Assembly: GCA_002256705.1 (NCBI GenBank)
Contig: NQJI01000175.1
Span: 1-6,358, forward strand
Origin: Methylococcaceae bacterium NSM2-1
GTDB lineage: Bacteria > Pseudomonadota > Gammaproteobacteria > Methylococcales > Methylomonadaceae
Reading direction: 5' to 3'
DNA length: 6,358 nucleotides
In this document: in pieces, positions 1 through 6,358 of the stretch
How the letters are laid out: the number at the start of each line of letters is the position of its first letter
Position numbering within the stretch: position 1 is the stretch's first letter
Made by a program: the position numbers and the translations under genes
The notes under the pieces: generated by a model
Databases searched by the model: none
What the model was told of the DNA's origin: nothing
What the model saw: the letters and a program-made list of their open reading frames with translations, nothing else

Positions 1-35
1 GCAATCAGAATGAAGATATTTAAAAAATGTTTCAT
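1..35 (-). CDS. amtB: Start of a membrane or exported protein, probably ammonium transporter AmtB (partial)
   Basis: Only the first eleven codons are in the window. They read MKHFLNIFILI, a Lys-containing start followed by a hydrophobic run, which fits the cleavable signal peptide that many AmtB proteins carry. A strong ribosome binding site (AAGGGGG on the minus strand, 40-46) sits four bases before the ATG, and only 18 bases separate the gene from the glnK stop codon. Seen: start codon, ribosome binding site, tight spacing, same strand. Known: glnK-amtB is one of the most conserved gene pairs in bacteria, with GlnK binding and blocking the AmtB channel when nitrogen is plentiful. The AmtB identity is therefore inferred from position, not from protein sequence. 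It would share the sigma-54 promoter in front of glnK. Confidence 0.6.
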   Translation of the reverse strand, partial: MKHFLNIFILI

Positions 36-39
36 ATTA

Positions 40-46
40 CCCCCTT
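40..46 (-). promoter_or_regulatory. Ribosome binding site of the downstream (amtB-like) gene
   Basis: The minus strand reads AAGGGGG, then TAAT, then ATG at 35. This strong Shine-Dalgarno match supports a real gene start at the window edge even though only eleven codons are visible. Confidence 0.65.
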
Positions 47-53
47 ATAAACC

Positions 54-431
<378 letters not shown>

Positions 432-435
432 TTAA

Positions 436-451
436 AGCATGGACTGTGCCA
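436..451 (-). promoter_or_regulatory. Sigma-54 promoter of glnK-amtB
   Basis: The minus strand reads TGGCACAGTCCATGCT. The -24 element TGGCAC is perfect, GG and GC are exactly ten bases apart as sigma-54 requires, and the -12 element ATGCT differs from TTGCW at one position. Transcription would begin near 425, giving a leader of about 33 bases before the glnK ATG at 392. A sigma-54 promoter is expected for glnK-amtB, which is switched on by nitrogen starvation. Confidence 0.85.
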
Positions 452-623
452 AGTGCAACTAATAATTGCCTGATTGCCTTGCCGCAAACGATAAAGAATT
501 GTTTACGCGGGTAGATGTAACTTGTTGCATTGTGCGGATAGATTAAAACCTAAGATTCCCATCTGGCTTAACTTAATGGCAATGCCTGTTATCTAAAAAT
601 ACTGAGAGAATTTAAGGTCATTA

Positions 624-640
624 TGCACCATAATGGCGCA
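624..640. promoter_or_regulatory. Probable NtrC enhancer for glnK-amtB
   Basis: The sequence TGCACCATAATGGCGCA is close to the enterobacterial NtrC consensus dyad TGCAC-N7-GTGCA, with one arm base changed (GCGCA for GTGCA). It is centred roughly 200 bp upstream of the predicted glnK transcription start. Sigma-54 enhancers tolerate this distance through DNA looping. I saw no second good copy nearby. The NtrC of this organism is encoded just beyond, at 1241-3571. Confidence 0.6.
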
Positions 641-1240
641 ATGGTGTTTAATATGGGTCGTGGTGGTGCGGACAGAGAGCGGGTTACCTTTAATCTTAAA
701 GTTTGCAGTTCACCACAGTGAGCACAGAATAAAATCATCGGGTTGTAAAGAAAAACCTCTTCACACTCCGGGTGAGTAGTGGATGAATTCTCGAACATTG
801 ATTCCCCGTAAACTCTGCGCCTCTTTGATGTTTGACTGCTTAAACAAGGTTAATACTTGTTACACAATAACCGGAAGAGTGGAAAACACAAAGAATACAA
901 ATGGAGGTAGGTCTAGCGAAAAAACACATGCGCATCAACTTATGGTTATGGCGGCGCTTATCCGCATTCGATACAGCAGTCACGTTAACGCTTTGAAGCT
1001 CGCCATTTACGAGAGACAACTGTATCGAATCCGAGCGTGAACAGCTATGGATCATGAAAACAGATCCCCCTTGGAATGAAAGATGTCCTTTCACTGTGAG
1101 ATACAGCAGTTTCAGTTTTCAACACATTGAGATCGGCAACTTTTTCTGTTTAAAGCGGGTTTTTTAGAGGTCTTTTAAGCCTTGTTCTTATCCAAGAGGA
1201 TCAAGCAGCACGGGAAGATAGAATAGACTAACGCCTGATA
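641..1240. other. Gene-poor stretch between the glnK enhancer and ntrBC
   Basis: No convincing gene is seen. Frames of 69 to 85 codons exist on both strands but overlap each other and show no recognisable family. One minus-strand frame (798-589) has a fair ribosome binding site and a Cys-x-x-Cys motif, and is treated as a finding. The stretch holds a 10-bp inverted repeat (967-976 with 1020-1029), an 11-base direct repeat (970-980 and 1100-1110), and a small TGAAAG/CTTTCA hairpin near 1077-1093. It also contains a T-run at 1161-1166 without a clear stem, so I see no credible intrinsic terminator for ntrBC here. It looks like decayed accessory DNA or a long regulatory spacer. Confidence 0.5.
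967..1029. repeat. 10-bp inverted repeat, TTCGATACAG / CTGTATCGAA
   Basis: TTCGATACAG at 967-976 is the exact reverse complement of CTGTATCGAA at 1020-1029, with 43 bases between the arms. The left arm overlaps GATACAGCAGT (970-980), which recurs exactly at 1100-1110. The role is unknown; it could be a remnant of a small non-coding mobile element or a structured RNA. Confidence 0.5.
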
Positions 1241-3571
1241 TTATTTCTCTATTCCCAATTCTTTTATTTTACGGGTTAGGGTGTTACGGCCGTAGCCCAG
1301 TAAAATAGCGGCTTCGTGACGTTTGCCGTGGGTGAAGTTCAAGGCGGCTTTGATTAAAATGGTTTCAACGGCCGGAATGGTCTGTTTGGCAACATCCAGT
1401 TTTCTTTTCAGTAGTTGCTGATCTATTGATGTTCTTAGCAAAGATTCCCAGTCGGTTCCGGTGGCCTCTTTTTCTGACGGTGTATTAAGTAACTCAGGGG
1501 GCAAATCATGCAGATGAATTTCCCGACCCGAGGCCATGACGGTTAACCAGCGGCAACTATTTTCCAATTGCCTTACGTTTCCTGGCCATTCCAGCGTGCT
1601 TAAAAATGCCTCAGCTTCGGGTTTCAGTGTTTTAATTTCCACGCCCAGTTCGGAAGCTGCCTGATGCAAAAAGTGGCGCAGCAGCAATGGTATGTCCTGT
1701 TTGCGCTCGCGCAGGGGCGGGATGTGTATACGAATGACATTTAAACGGTGGAATAAATCTTCTCGAAAACGGCCTTGATCAACTAATGTTTCAAGATCCT
1801 GATGAGTGGCGGCAATAATGCGCACATCGACTTTAACTGCAAGGTGAGCCCCAACAGGATAAAACTCCCCATCCGCCAGTACTCTCAATAAACGGGTTTG
1901 CAATTCCGCAGGCATGTCGCCTATTTCATCAAGAAACAACGTCCCGCCATTGGCTTGTTCAAAGCGCCCCGCTCTCCGTACTTGCGCGCCCGTAAAAGCG
2001 CCTTTCTCGTGTCCAAACAGTTCCGATTCCATCAGATCTTTAGGGATAGCGGCCATATTTAAGGCAATAAAGGGGTTTTTAGCTCTGGGACTGTGACGGT
2101 GCAAAGCTTTGGCCACTAATTCCTTGCCAGTTCCCGATTCGCCATTAATGAGCACGGTAATGTGTGAACGAGCCAGCCGTCCTATCGCCCGAAATACTTC
2201 CTGCATCGCTGGAGCTTCGCCTATAATTTCTGGCGTTGGTTCCAGAGTAGTCGTAGAGGCGCGATGAGCGTCGTCTTGCTGCTGTCGACCATGTATGCAG
2301 GCGCGTTGCGCCAGATTGACAACTTCCTCAATATCAAAGGGTTTAGGCAAATATTCAAATGCACCGCCATGAAATGCCGAAACCGCACTTTCCAGATCGG
2401 AGTGAGCTGTCATTACGATAACAGGTAAAGTCGGGTGGCTGTGCTGAACCTTGTCTAAAAGTTCCAGGCCATCCATGCCGGGCATACGAATATCGGTTAT
2501 CAGGGCATCAGGCAAGTCATCCTTTAAAGCCGTCATTAACTCTTTCCCATTGGAAAAGCTTTGGGTGATGATGCCGGCTTTTTGCAAGGCTTTTTCAACA
2601 ACCCAGCGTATGGATTTGTCATCAGCAATAGATAAACCCAGTCCCGTACCTTCAGCTCGTCCGGTAATCATGGGGTAAAATATCTGATTCATCATGCCGG
2701 CATCTATACCCGGCCCGTTATCAATGATGTCGCACTTTACCGCTAATTTATAACGTTTACGTCCTATGCTCATGTGCCGGTGTATGCGTGTTTTGAATAC
2801 AATATTGCCTTTTCCTTCCATAGCTTGCACAGCATTTCTGGCAATATTTAAAATGGCCTGGATGAGTTGATCTTTGTCCGCGAAGATATCGGGAATACTG
2901 GGATCGTAATCATTCTTGATAATAAGGCTGCCGCTGGATTCAGCCTGAACCAATTGTCTGACACGCTCCAATACTTCATGAATGTTGAGCGCCTTTTTAT
3001 TGGGCAATTTGTTGGGCCCCAGCATTTTATCCATCAGGCCTTGCAGACGATCTGATTCAGCAATGATGATTTGAGTATATTCTTTAAGTTCCGGGTCATG
3101 TAATTCCAGATCCAGCAGTTGCGCAGCTCCGCGCAATCCGCCTAAGGGATTTTTAATTTCATGAGCCAAGCCTCTAACCAGCAATCGTGCAGTATTCTGT
3201 TGCGTTAATAACTGCTCTTCCTTGGATATACGCAGGTGACTATCTACCTGTTGAAGCTCGACCAGTATTTCACTGACCTGCTCATTGATTAACAACGGTG
3301 TTGCGCTAAAGTTAATGGTAACATTATGGGTCATGCGGTTCAGAGTAAGAGCGCGATCAACCAGGGGTTCTGCCATCGCCAGTGATTGTTTCAAATTGAT
3401 GAGCAGTGCAGGATCGGAAGACTTGAATAATTCATCTGCAAAGTGACCCACTAAGTGATTTGCGCTATCAGCCAGCAGAATTTCTCCCGTCGTATTGATG
3501 TAGGTAAGTATTAATTCACGATCAAATAACAAGATTGCAGTATTAAGGTGATCCAGTATGCGTTTATACAT
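1241..3571 (-). CDS. ntrB-ntrC: Fused nitrogen sensor kinase NtrB and sigma-54 activator NtrC
   Basis: One 776-residue frame holds two proteins that are normally separate. The NtrB part has an N-terminal PAS domain (about 1-110), the H box LAHEIKNP with phospho-acceptor His137, the N box NIARNAVQA (242-250), the G1 box DNGPGI (284-289) and the G2 box GTGLGLSI (308-315). It then passes directly into the NtrC receiver: acidic pair Asp317/318, phospho-acceptor Asp360 in ITDIRMPG, Thr388 and Lys410. The AAA+ domain follows, with Walker A GESGTGKE (477-484), the sigma-54 contact loop GAFTGA (524-529), Walker B LFLDE (545-549) and the sensor II region [10 protein letters not shown] (662-671). A Fis-type helix-turn-helix closes it (about 736-774). 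Absent are the end of the ATPase domain, the NtrC start and receiver strand 1. The start MYKRILDHL matches NtrB proteins, although the ribosome binding site is weak. No sigma-54 promoter is visible upstream. Domain calls are firm; whether the fusion is biological is open. Confidence 0.93.
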   Translation of the reverse strand: MYKRILDHLNTAILLFDRELILTYINTTGEILLADSANHLVGHFADELFKSSDPALLINLKQSLAMAEPLVDRALTLNRMTHNVTINFSATPLLINEQVSEILVELQQVDSHLRISKEEQLLTQQNTARLLVRGLAHEIKNPLGGLRGAAQLLDLELHDPELKEYTQIIIAESDRLQGLMDKMLGPNKLPNKKALNIHEVLERVRQLVQAESSGSLIIKNDYDPSIPDIFADKDQLIQAILNIARNAVQAMEGKGNIVFKTRIHRHMSIGRKRYKLAVKCDIIDNGPGIDAGMMNQIFYPMITGRAEGTGLGLSIADDKSIRWVVEKALQKAGIITQSFSNGKELMTALKDDLPDALITDIRMPGMDGLELLDKVQHSHPTLPVIVMTAHSDLESAVSAFHGGAFEYLPKPFDIEEVVNLAQRACIHGRQQQDDAHRASTTTLEPTPEIIGEAPAMQEVFRAIGRLARSHITVLINGESGTGKELVAKALHRHSPRAKNPFIALNMAAIPKDLMESELFGHEKGAFTGAQVRRAGRFEQANGGTLFLDEIGDMPAELQTRLLRVLADGEFYPVGAHLAVKVDVRIIAATHQDLETLVDQGRFREDLFHRLNVIRIHIPPLRERKQDIPLLLRHFLHQAASELGVEIKTLKPEAEAFLSTLEWPGNVRQLENSCRWLTVMASGREIHLHDLPPELLNTPSEKEATGTDWESLLRTSIDQQLLKRKLDVAKQTIPAVETILIKAALNFTHGKRHEAAILLGYGRNTLTRKIKELGIEK
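2618..2632 (-). other. In-frame junction between ntrB and ntrC
   Basis: Codons 314-318 read Ser-Ile-Ala-Asp-Asp. Ser-Ile-Ala is how NtrB continues after its G2 box (GLGLSIA, then normally about 30 more residues), and Asp-Asp-Lys-Ser-Ile-Arg-Trp is NtrC from its acidic pocket onward. The spacing from Asp318 to phospho-acceptor Asp360 is 42 residues, the same as Asp12 to Asp54 in enterobacterial NtrC. The receiver is thus intact from that point, and only its first strand and start codon are missing. Confidence 0.75.
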
Positions 3572-3691
3572 AATTTATTATCGGCCGTTTTTGATGTAAA
3601 AGCTTTATGTTCCCACATGCAATTTATAGACCAAACCCCATGGAAACTATCTTTACTTAAAAACAGTTCCTATTATACTCGCTATATAAAC

Positions 3692-3715
3692 GAAAAACGC
3701 CCCAAAATAGGGCGT
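3692..3715 (-). terminator. Orphan intrinsic terminator, minus strand
   Basis: A six-base stem, ACGCCC (3697-3702) with GGGCGT (3710-3715), has a seven-base loop and on the minus strand is followed by TTTTTCG. It lies about 120 bases upstream of ntrBC on the same strand, so it would insulate ntrBC from upstream transcription. The only DNA directly before it is the decayed transposase region, so the gene it once served is not visible; in many proteobacteria glnA precedes ntrBC, but nothing of glnA remains here. Confidence 0.6.
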
Positions 3716-3917
3716 AAACAGTTGTTTGTAAGTTACTATCAATGCTTGCAGCGGTTAAAAAACAAAAAGGGCATTGGTTCGAGATTTTTATTTTTGCCAT
3801 AAAATCAAGCCGGTATTGCCGCCTTGTTTTGAGTTCCGACATATTCAGCCTGTCAGCGGCTTTGGAACGGGATGCTTTTAACAATCCCCCTATCTTGGCG
3901 GCATCCGATTCTAAAAA

Positions 3918-4185
3918 ATGGAGACTGAACTGTTATGGATGGGATGGTGCGATGTTTGAGGAACCGCCAAAGACAGTGTTTTTTATGAGGGCAACGATGA
4001 CTTTAAAATTCAGGATATTTGCCCGGAACGTGGCGGGTGCGCAGGTGTGCTTGATGTCCCCTTTACAATCCGCCGTTATGGGCCTTCGATGGCGGAGGCA
4101 CCGAAAACGTTTTCGCATTGAAACGATGTTTTCGGATTTTAAGGGCCTGGAGTTTCAGTTGCAAAAGCCGGGGTTAGTTGACCCA
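3918..4185 (+). pseudogene. Remnant of an IS4-family transposase
   Basis: Two fragments in different frames look like the C-terminal half of an IS4-type DDE transposase. The first (about 3918-4090) reads TAKDSVFYEGNDDF and then KIQDICPERGGC, DVPFT and RYGP, and is broken by a TGA at 3957-3959. The second (4096-4185) reads HRKRFRIETMFSDFK followed by GLEFQLQKPGLVDP. This matches the family signature Y-x2-R-x3-E-x6-K, with the Tyr replaced by His (codon CAC at 4099) and the catalytic Glu kept at 4120-4122. About 30 residues usually found between the fragments appear lost, as do the N-terminal Asp residues and the C-terminus. It cannot make an active enzyme. No terminal inverted repeats or target duplication were recognised. 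Family assignment rests on memory of IS4 proteins. Confidence 0.7.
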
Positions 4186-4473
4186 ATGCCAGCCCTGACA
4201 AATGAATCTGTCACCAACCTAAAACCCAATCGGACACAAAGCGTTTCTCCCGGAAAAACCCTCATTGCGGCGGTATCTTGGCCAACCGCACGAGCGAGGC
4301 GGAGACACTAAGATAAAGGGATCTTTAAGTTGATGCGTATAGAGTCGTGAGGCTCTTCTTTATCCCTATCACACATATGGTTACTATCATTGGAGCAATA
4401 ATAGTAAGAAGGATTATTGAAGCCTAACCTAAAATTAGCGTTTTCGCCAAAAATAAGAAGGAATCTTGCTCGC
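4186..4473. other. Non-coding stretch between the transposase remnant and the porin terminator
   Basis: No gene is recognised. An imperfect hairpin (ACTATCATT 4383-4391 with AATAATAGT 4397-4405, one mismatch) is present, and AAGAT/ATCTT repeats flank the AAAGGG near 4312-4327. The plus-strand frame of the second transposase fragment stays open to 4311, but past 4185 the translation no longer resembles transposases, so this may be unrelated DNA joined at the break point. Confidence 0.4.
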
Positions 4474-4502
4474 AAAAAATGCGCCCATCAGGCGCATTTT
4501 TT
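4474..4502. terminator. Strong bidirectional terminator after the porin gene
   Basis: A perfect 12-bp stem (AAAAAATGCGCC at 4474-4485 with its complement at 4491-4502) encloses the loop CATCA. The A and T flanks give a poly-U tail on both strands. It lies 25 bases past the porin stop codon, so its main job is to end porin transcription on the minus strand. Confidence 0.9.
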
Positions 4503-4527
4503 GGAACTATCCCAGACCGATTCCGGA

Positions 4528-5979
4528 TTAAAAATTGATTGTAAAATCGGTAGAAAATAGAAATTGACTTTGTTTGCCATTGCCGAAGGGGTTGTAGCGA
4601 CCGCCGTCTGCTACTGATCCATCTACCCAGTCATAGCGGACGTTCGGACGAAGGTTCAACCATTTTGTGGGTTTGTAATTCATGCCCACGGTGAATGCGT
4701 ACCAACTGGCGGCGACGCAGCTGCTGTTATTAAGCTGGCCACTACCAAGGGCGTAACTGTATCCATCATTGTTGGTCGCTGCGGCTACACGTCCCGGAGA
4801 GCAGACCCGAAAACCATTTTGATCACGAAACCATTCACCGCGTATACCTACCGACAGATCATCTTTAATGTCATAGTACATATGTGTGTTGATCCCATAC
4901 CATTGGGCATTTATTGCATTCGGAGTTCCCGTGGCGTAGTCATAGGTATTATCTGCAAAACCGTGATCGTGTTGCCCTATCAAGTGTAATTTATCGGTGA
5001 TATTGTGCTTCAGAACCACGCTGTATAAAGCCCAGGTACTGCTGTTTTGTTCTGAAGTTGCGCTATAGGTACCGCTGATGTTGGCAGAAGTAGCCTTGTC
5101 GTCACTGGTCCAGGTTGTTCCAAATAAGCCTCCCCAGTTGCCCAACTGTTGATCCCATCCGCCATCCCAACCGCCGGTGGCGCTACCGGTGATAACACCG
5201 CCCATAACTGCCCAATTCTTATCCACAGAATAGTTTCCCATGAGGCCGGTATGCGTAAACGGTTCGCCGTATTGCATGGTATAGGCATGGGTGTAGAAGA
5301 AGTTATCGGGGGCTGGTACTGTTTCATAACCGATTGGCGTATAAAAATGACCGGCCTTAACATTCAGTCCATTACCTACAGGTACATAACTCTCCAAATA
5401 AGCTTGAGGTAATGCCAGGCCGTAGAAGCGATTGCCATTTGTGCCAAGAATATCAAGATCCCAGGAACTCCTGACCTTTGGCTGAGCGGAGTTTACATCG
5501 AATGAGGGAACGCCATAAGCCTGGGTAAAAATAGCGTCCGTGCCAAAGAATGCGTCGATGCGGCCGCCAAAATCCCACTTATCCCCTTCCGTCGCGACGG
5601 CGCGTTGTATGGATAGATTCAACTGATTCAATTGAAACTCACCGGAGCGATCCGCAAACGTGACCGGGCCGTTAAAATTATTATCGGGACTTTCCGCGTT
5701 ATAGGTAATACCCGCATTGCCCCAGAGACCGATGGTTATACCATTGTCTTTTAAAAACTTGGTTTCGTTAATATCATACTTAGTCAGCGCCTTGATCATT
5801 CCTTTTGCCGGCTCTGGCTCCGGTTCATACTGTTCGGGTTTTGCATTAATATCTACATTTGTCATCTCTGCCGCATTTTCTGATGCGGCATAGGAAGTAG
5901 TTGCTCCCATCGTTAAAGATAAAAGACCACCCGCAGCCACGATAATCATCGAGTTCTTGCGTTTTGGTATACTTTTCAT
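4528..5979 (-). CDS. Outer-membrane beta-barrel porin (BBP2/OmpL-like type)
   Basis: Encodes a 483-residue precursor. Residues 1-31 form a classic signal peptide (KRK near the start, hydrophobic MIIVAAGGLLSL, cleavage likely after SYA at 31). A charged Pro/Glu segment (EPEPEP, about 52-57) links to the barrel. From about 80 onward there are alternating amphipathic strands rich in Gly, Trp, Tyr and Asn, with the family-like stretch GHFYTPIGYET (210-220) followed by NFFYTHAY. The protein ends in Phe (TDFTINF), the usual signal for outer-membrane insertion. A Gly/Trp-rich loop (GGWDGGWDQQ, 269-278) and two cysteines (393, 421) that could form a disulfide are notable. This resembles the putative beta-barrel porin-2 family; the substrate cannot be read from sequence. 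It is a single-gene unit: ribosome binding site AAGGGG at 5988-5993, terminator at 4474-4502, and a sigma-54 promoter with an NtrC site upstream, which imply induction by nitrogen limitation. Confidence 0.88.
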   Translation of the reverse strand: MKSIPKRKNSMIIVAAGGLLSLTMGATTSYAASENAAEMTNVDINAKPEQYEPEPEPAKGMIKALTKYDINETKFLKDNGITIGLWGNAGITYNAESPDNNFNGPVTFADRSGEFQLNQLNLSIQRAVATEGDKWDFGGRIDAFFGTDAIFTQAYGVPSFDVNSAQPKVRSSWDLDILGTNGNRFYGLALPQAYLESYVPVGNGLNVKAGHFYTPIGYETVPAPDNFFYTHAYTMQYGEPFTHTGLMGNYSVDKNWAVMGGVITGSATGGWDGGWDQQLGNWGGLFGTTWTSDDKATSANISGTYSATSEQNSSTWALYSVVLKHNITDKLHLIGQHDHGFADNTYDYATGTPNAINAQWYGINTHMYYDIKDDLSVGIRGEWFRDQNGFRVCSPGRVAAATNNDGYSYALGSGQLNNSSCVAASWYAFTVGMNYKPTKWLNLRPNVRYDWVDGSVADGGRYNPFGNGKQSQFLFSTDFTINF

Positions 5980-5987
5980 TTTTGGTT

Positions 5988-5993
5988 CCCCTT
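5988..5993 (-). promoter_or_regulatory. Ribosome binding site of the porin gene
   Basis: The minus strand reads AAGGGG followed by AACCAAAA and then ATG at 5979. The good match and spacing fix the porin start, which also yields a proper signal peptide. Confidence 0.8.
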
Positions 5994-6016
5994 AAAAGGC
6001 TTGGATAAACGTGCCT

Positions 6017-6034
6017 TGTTGTCAAAAGACAACA
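6017..6034 (-). promoter_or_regulatory. Hairpin in the porin mRNA leader
   Basis: TGTTGTC (6017-6023) pairs perfectly with GACAACA (6028-6034) around a four-base loop. It falls inside the leader predicted from the sigma-54 promoter, about 25 bases upstream of the ribosome binding site. It could stabilise the mRNA or take part in translational control; no poly-U follows, so it is not a terminator. Confidence 0.4.
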
Positions 6035-6069
6035 CTCACAATGTCGGCATAAAACACTGAAAAATAAAC

Positions 6070-6085
6070 AGCATATACCATGCCA
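6070..6085 (-). promoter_or_regulatory. Sigma-54 promoter of the porin gene
   Basis: The minus strand reads TGGCATGGTATATGCT. It has TGGCA at -24, a G at the seventh position as in the consensus TGGCACG, the required ten bases between GG and GC, and ATGCT at -12. Departures from consensus are T for C at position six and A for T at position twelve. Transcription would start near 6059, leaving a leader of about 80 bases. Confidence 0.8.
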
Positions 6086-6146
6086 CATAATTATTTAACT
6101 ATAAAACATAGGGTTATAAGTAATGGCTTAATTTTTCTTTTATGGA

Positions 6147-6163
6147 TGCACTATTATAGTGCG
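6147..6163. promoter_or_regulatory. NtrC enhancer upstream of the porin gene
   Basis: The sequence TGCACTATTATAGTGCG matches the NtrC dyad TGCAC-N7-GTGCA at every defined position except the last. It is centred about 95 bases upstream of the predicted transcription start, a distance typical of NtrC sites such as those before enterobacterial glnA. Site, spacing and sigma-54 promoter together make NtrC control of the porin likely. Confidence 0.75.
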
Positions 6164-6186
6164 CATGAGGTGTTGTTTTGAATTAA

Positions 6187-6237
6187 TTGTTTGCAATTTT
6201 AGTCCATTTTGTTGCTTATTAACAAAGTAGCAAACAA
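6187..6237. repeat. 8-bp inverted repeat between the divergent genes
   Basis: TTGTTTGC (6187-6194) is the exact reverse complement of GCAAACAA (6230-6237), with 35 bases between. It lies upstream of the NtrC site and just before a possible promoter for the plus-strand frame at 6298, so it could be an operator for that gene. Such AT-rich repeats also arise by chance. Confidence 0.3.
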
Positions 6238-6261
6238 AGCAATTCCAGTCTTCGCCTAAGA

Positions 6262-6267
6262 TATAAT
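6262..6267 (+). promoter_or_regulatory. Possible -10 element for the divergent gene
   Basis: A perfect TATAAT stands 30 bases before the ATG at 6298, which would put the transcription start near 6274. No good -35 box lies at the right distance and there is no extended -10 TG, so the call is tentative. Confidence 0.3.
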
Positions 6268-6297
6268 CGGTTTTGTTAGTAGCGGGTATTGATAACA

Positions 6298-6358
6298 ATG
6301 GCGACCAGAGCGTTTTTTAATGATCGCACCAAAATAGGGCAATTATTTATCATCGTTT
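6298..6358 (+). CDS. Start of an unrecognised protein (partial, runs off the window)
   Basis: Twenty codons from ATG at 6298 stay open to the window edge and read MATRAFFNDRTKIGQLFIIV. A short polar, basic N-terminus leads into a hydrophobic run, which would suit a first membrane helix. A TATAAT box lies upstream, but the ribosome binding site is weak (GCGGGT about ten bases before the ATG). The family is not recognised. The gene is divergent from the porin and shares its upstream region. Confidence 0.4.
   Translation, partial: MATRAFFNDRTKIGQLFIIV

Noticed and set aside
454..470. TGCAA-N7-TTGCC dyad with NtrC-site geometry next to the glnK promoter
   Set aside because: The inner arm bases differ from the consensus and the site lies three bases from the -24 element, too close for an enhancer; probably chance.
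783..1094. Overlapping open frames on both strands (783-1040 plus, 840-1094 minus)
   Set aside because: They overlap antisense, have no recognisable family or convincing ribosome binding sites, and are short enough to occur by chance.
1914..3055. Plus-strand open frames inside ntrB-ntrC
   Set aside because: They are antisense shadows of a strongly conserved coding region.
3572..3691. Search for a sigma-54 promoter before ntrBC
   Set aside because: No TGGCA-N-GC arrangement with correct spacing is present on the minus strand, and no convincing vegetative promoter stands out either.
3657..3884. Minus-strand frame of 75 codons upstream of ntrBC
   Set aside because: It starts with TTG, runs through the orphan terminator hairpin and matches no family I recognise; it could hold the decayed end of a lost gene but cannot be supported.
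3904..4234. TCCGATT / AATCGGA inverted pair around the transposase remnant as possible IS ends
   Set aside because: Only seven bases match, the flanks do not extend the pairing, and no target duplication is visible.
3742..4311. Plus-strand open frame of 189 codons
   Set aside because: Only a short part (4096-4185) resembles a known protein, the IS4-type transposase C-terminus; the neighbouring matching fragment is in another frame. The frame joins unrelated pieces and is not an intact gene.
5010..5412. Open frames on both strands within the porin gene
   Set aside because: They are alternative frames of the porin coding sequence without family similarity.

Overview
The window most resembles a gammaproteobacterial chromosome, and the protein sequences point towards the methanotroph order Methylococcales. 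That assignment is inferred from protein style only; no marker gene is present. The theme is nitrogen regulation: a PII signal protein (GlnK type), the start of what is almost certainly the ammonium transporter gene amtB, an NtrB/NtrC two-component system read as one continuous gene, and an outer-membrane porin.

Layout: amtB (first codons only) and glnK lie on the minus strand at 1-392, behind a sigma-54 promoter (436-451) and an NtrC-type enhancer (624-640). About 800 bp follow without a convincing gene. The ntrB-ntrC gene occupies 1241-3571, minus strand. Behind it lie an orphan minus-strand terminator (3692-3715) and a decayed IS4-type transposase (3918-4185, plus strand), then a strong hairpin terminator (4474-4502). 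A 483-residue beta-barrel porin is encoded at 4528-5979, minus strand. Its upstream region carries a good sigma-54 promoter (6070-6085) and a nearly perfect NtrC site (6147-6163). A divergent plus-strand reading frame begins at 6298 and runs off the window.

Two observations matter most. First, NtrB and NtrC are joined in frame: the reading frame passes from the NtrB G2 box (GTGLGLSIA) straight into the acidic pocket of the NtrC receiver (DDKSIRW). The last part of the NtrB ATPase domain, the intergenic DNA and the first receiver strand are missing. This is either a real deletion fusion that makes a hybrid sensor-activator, or a collapse in the assembly. Second, the porin has the promoter architecture of a nitrogen-starvation gene, matching that of glnK-amtB, so it probably belongs to the same regulon and may admit a nitrogen source. 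Together the genes suggest a circuit: GlnK senses nitrogen status, controls AmtB and NtrB, and NtrC with sigma-54 drives both glnK-amtB and the porin.
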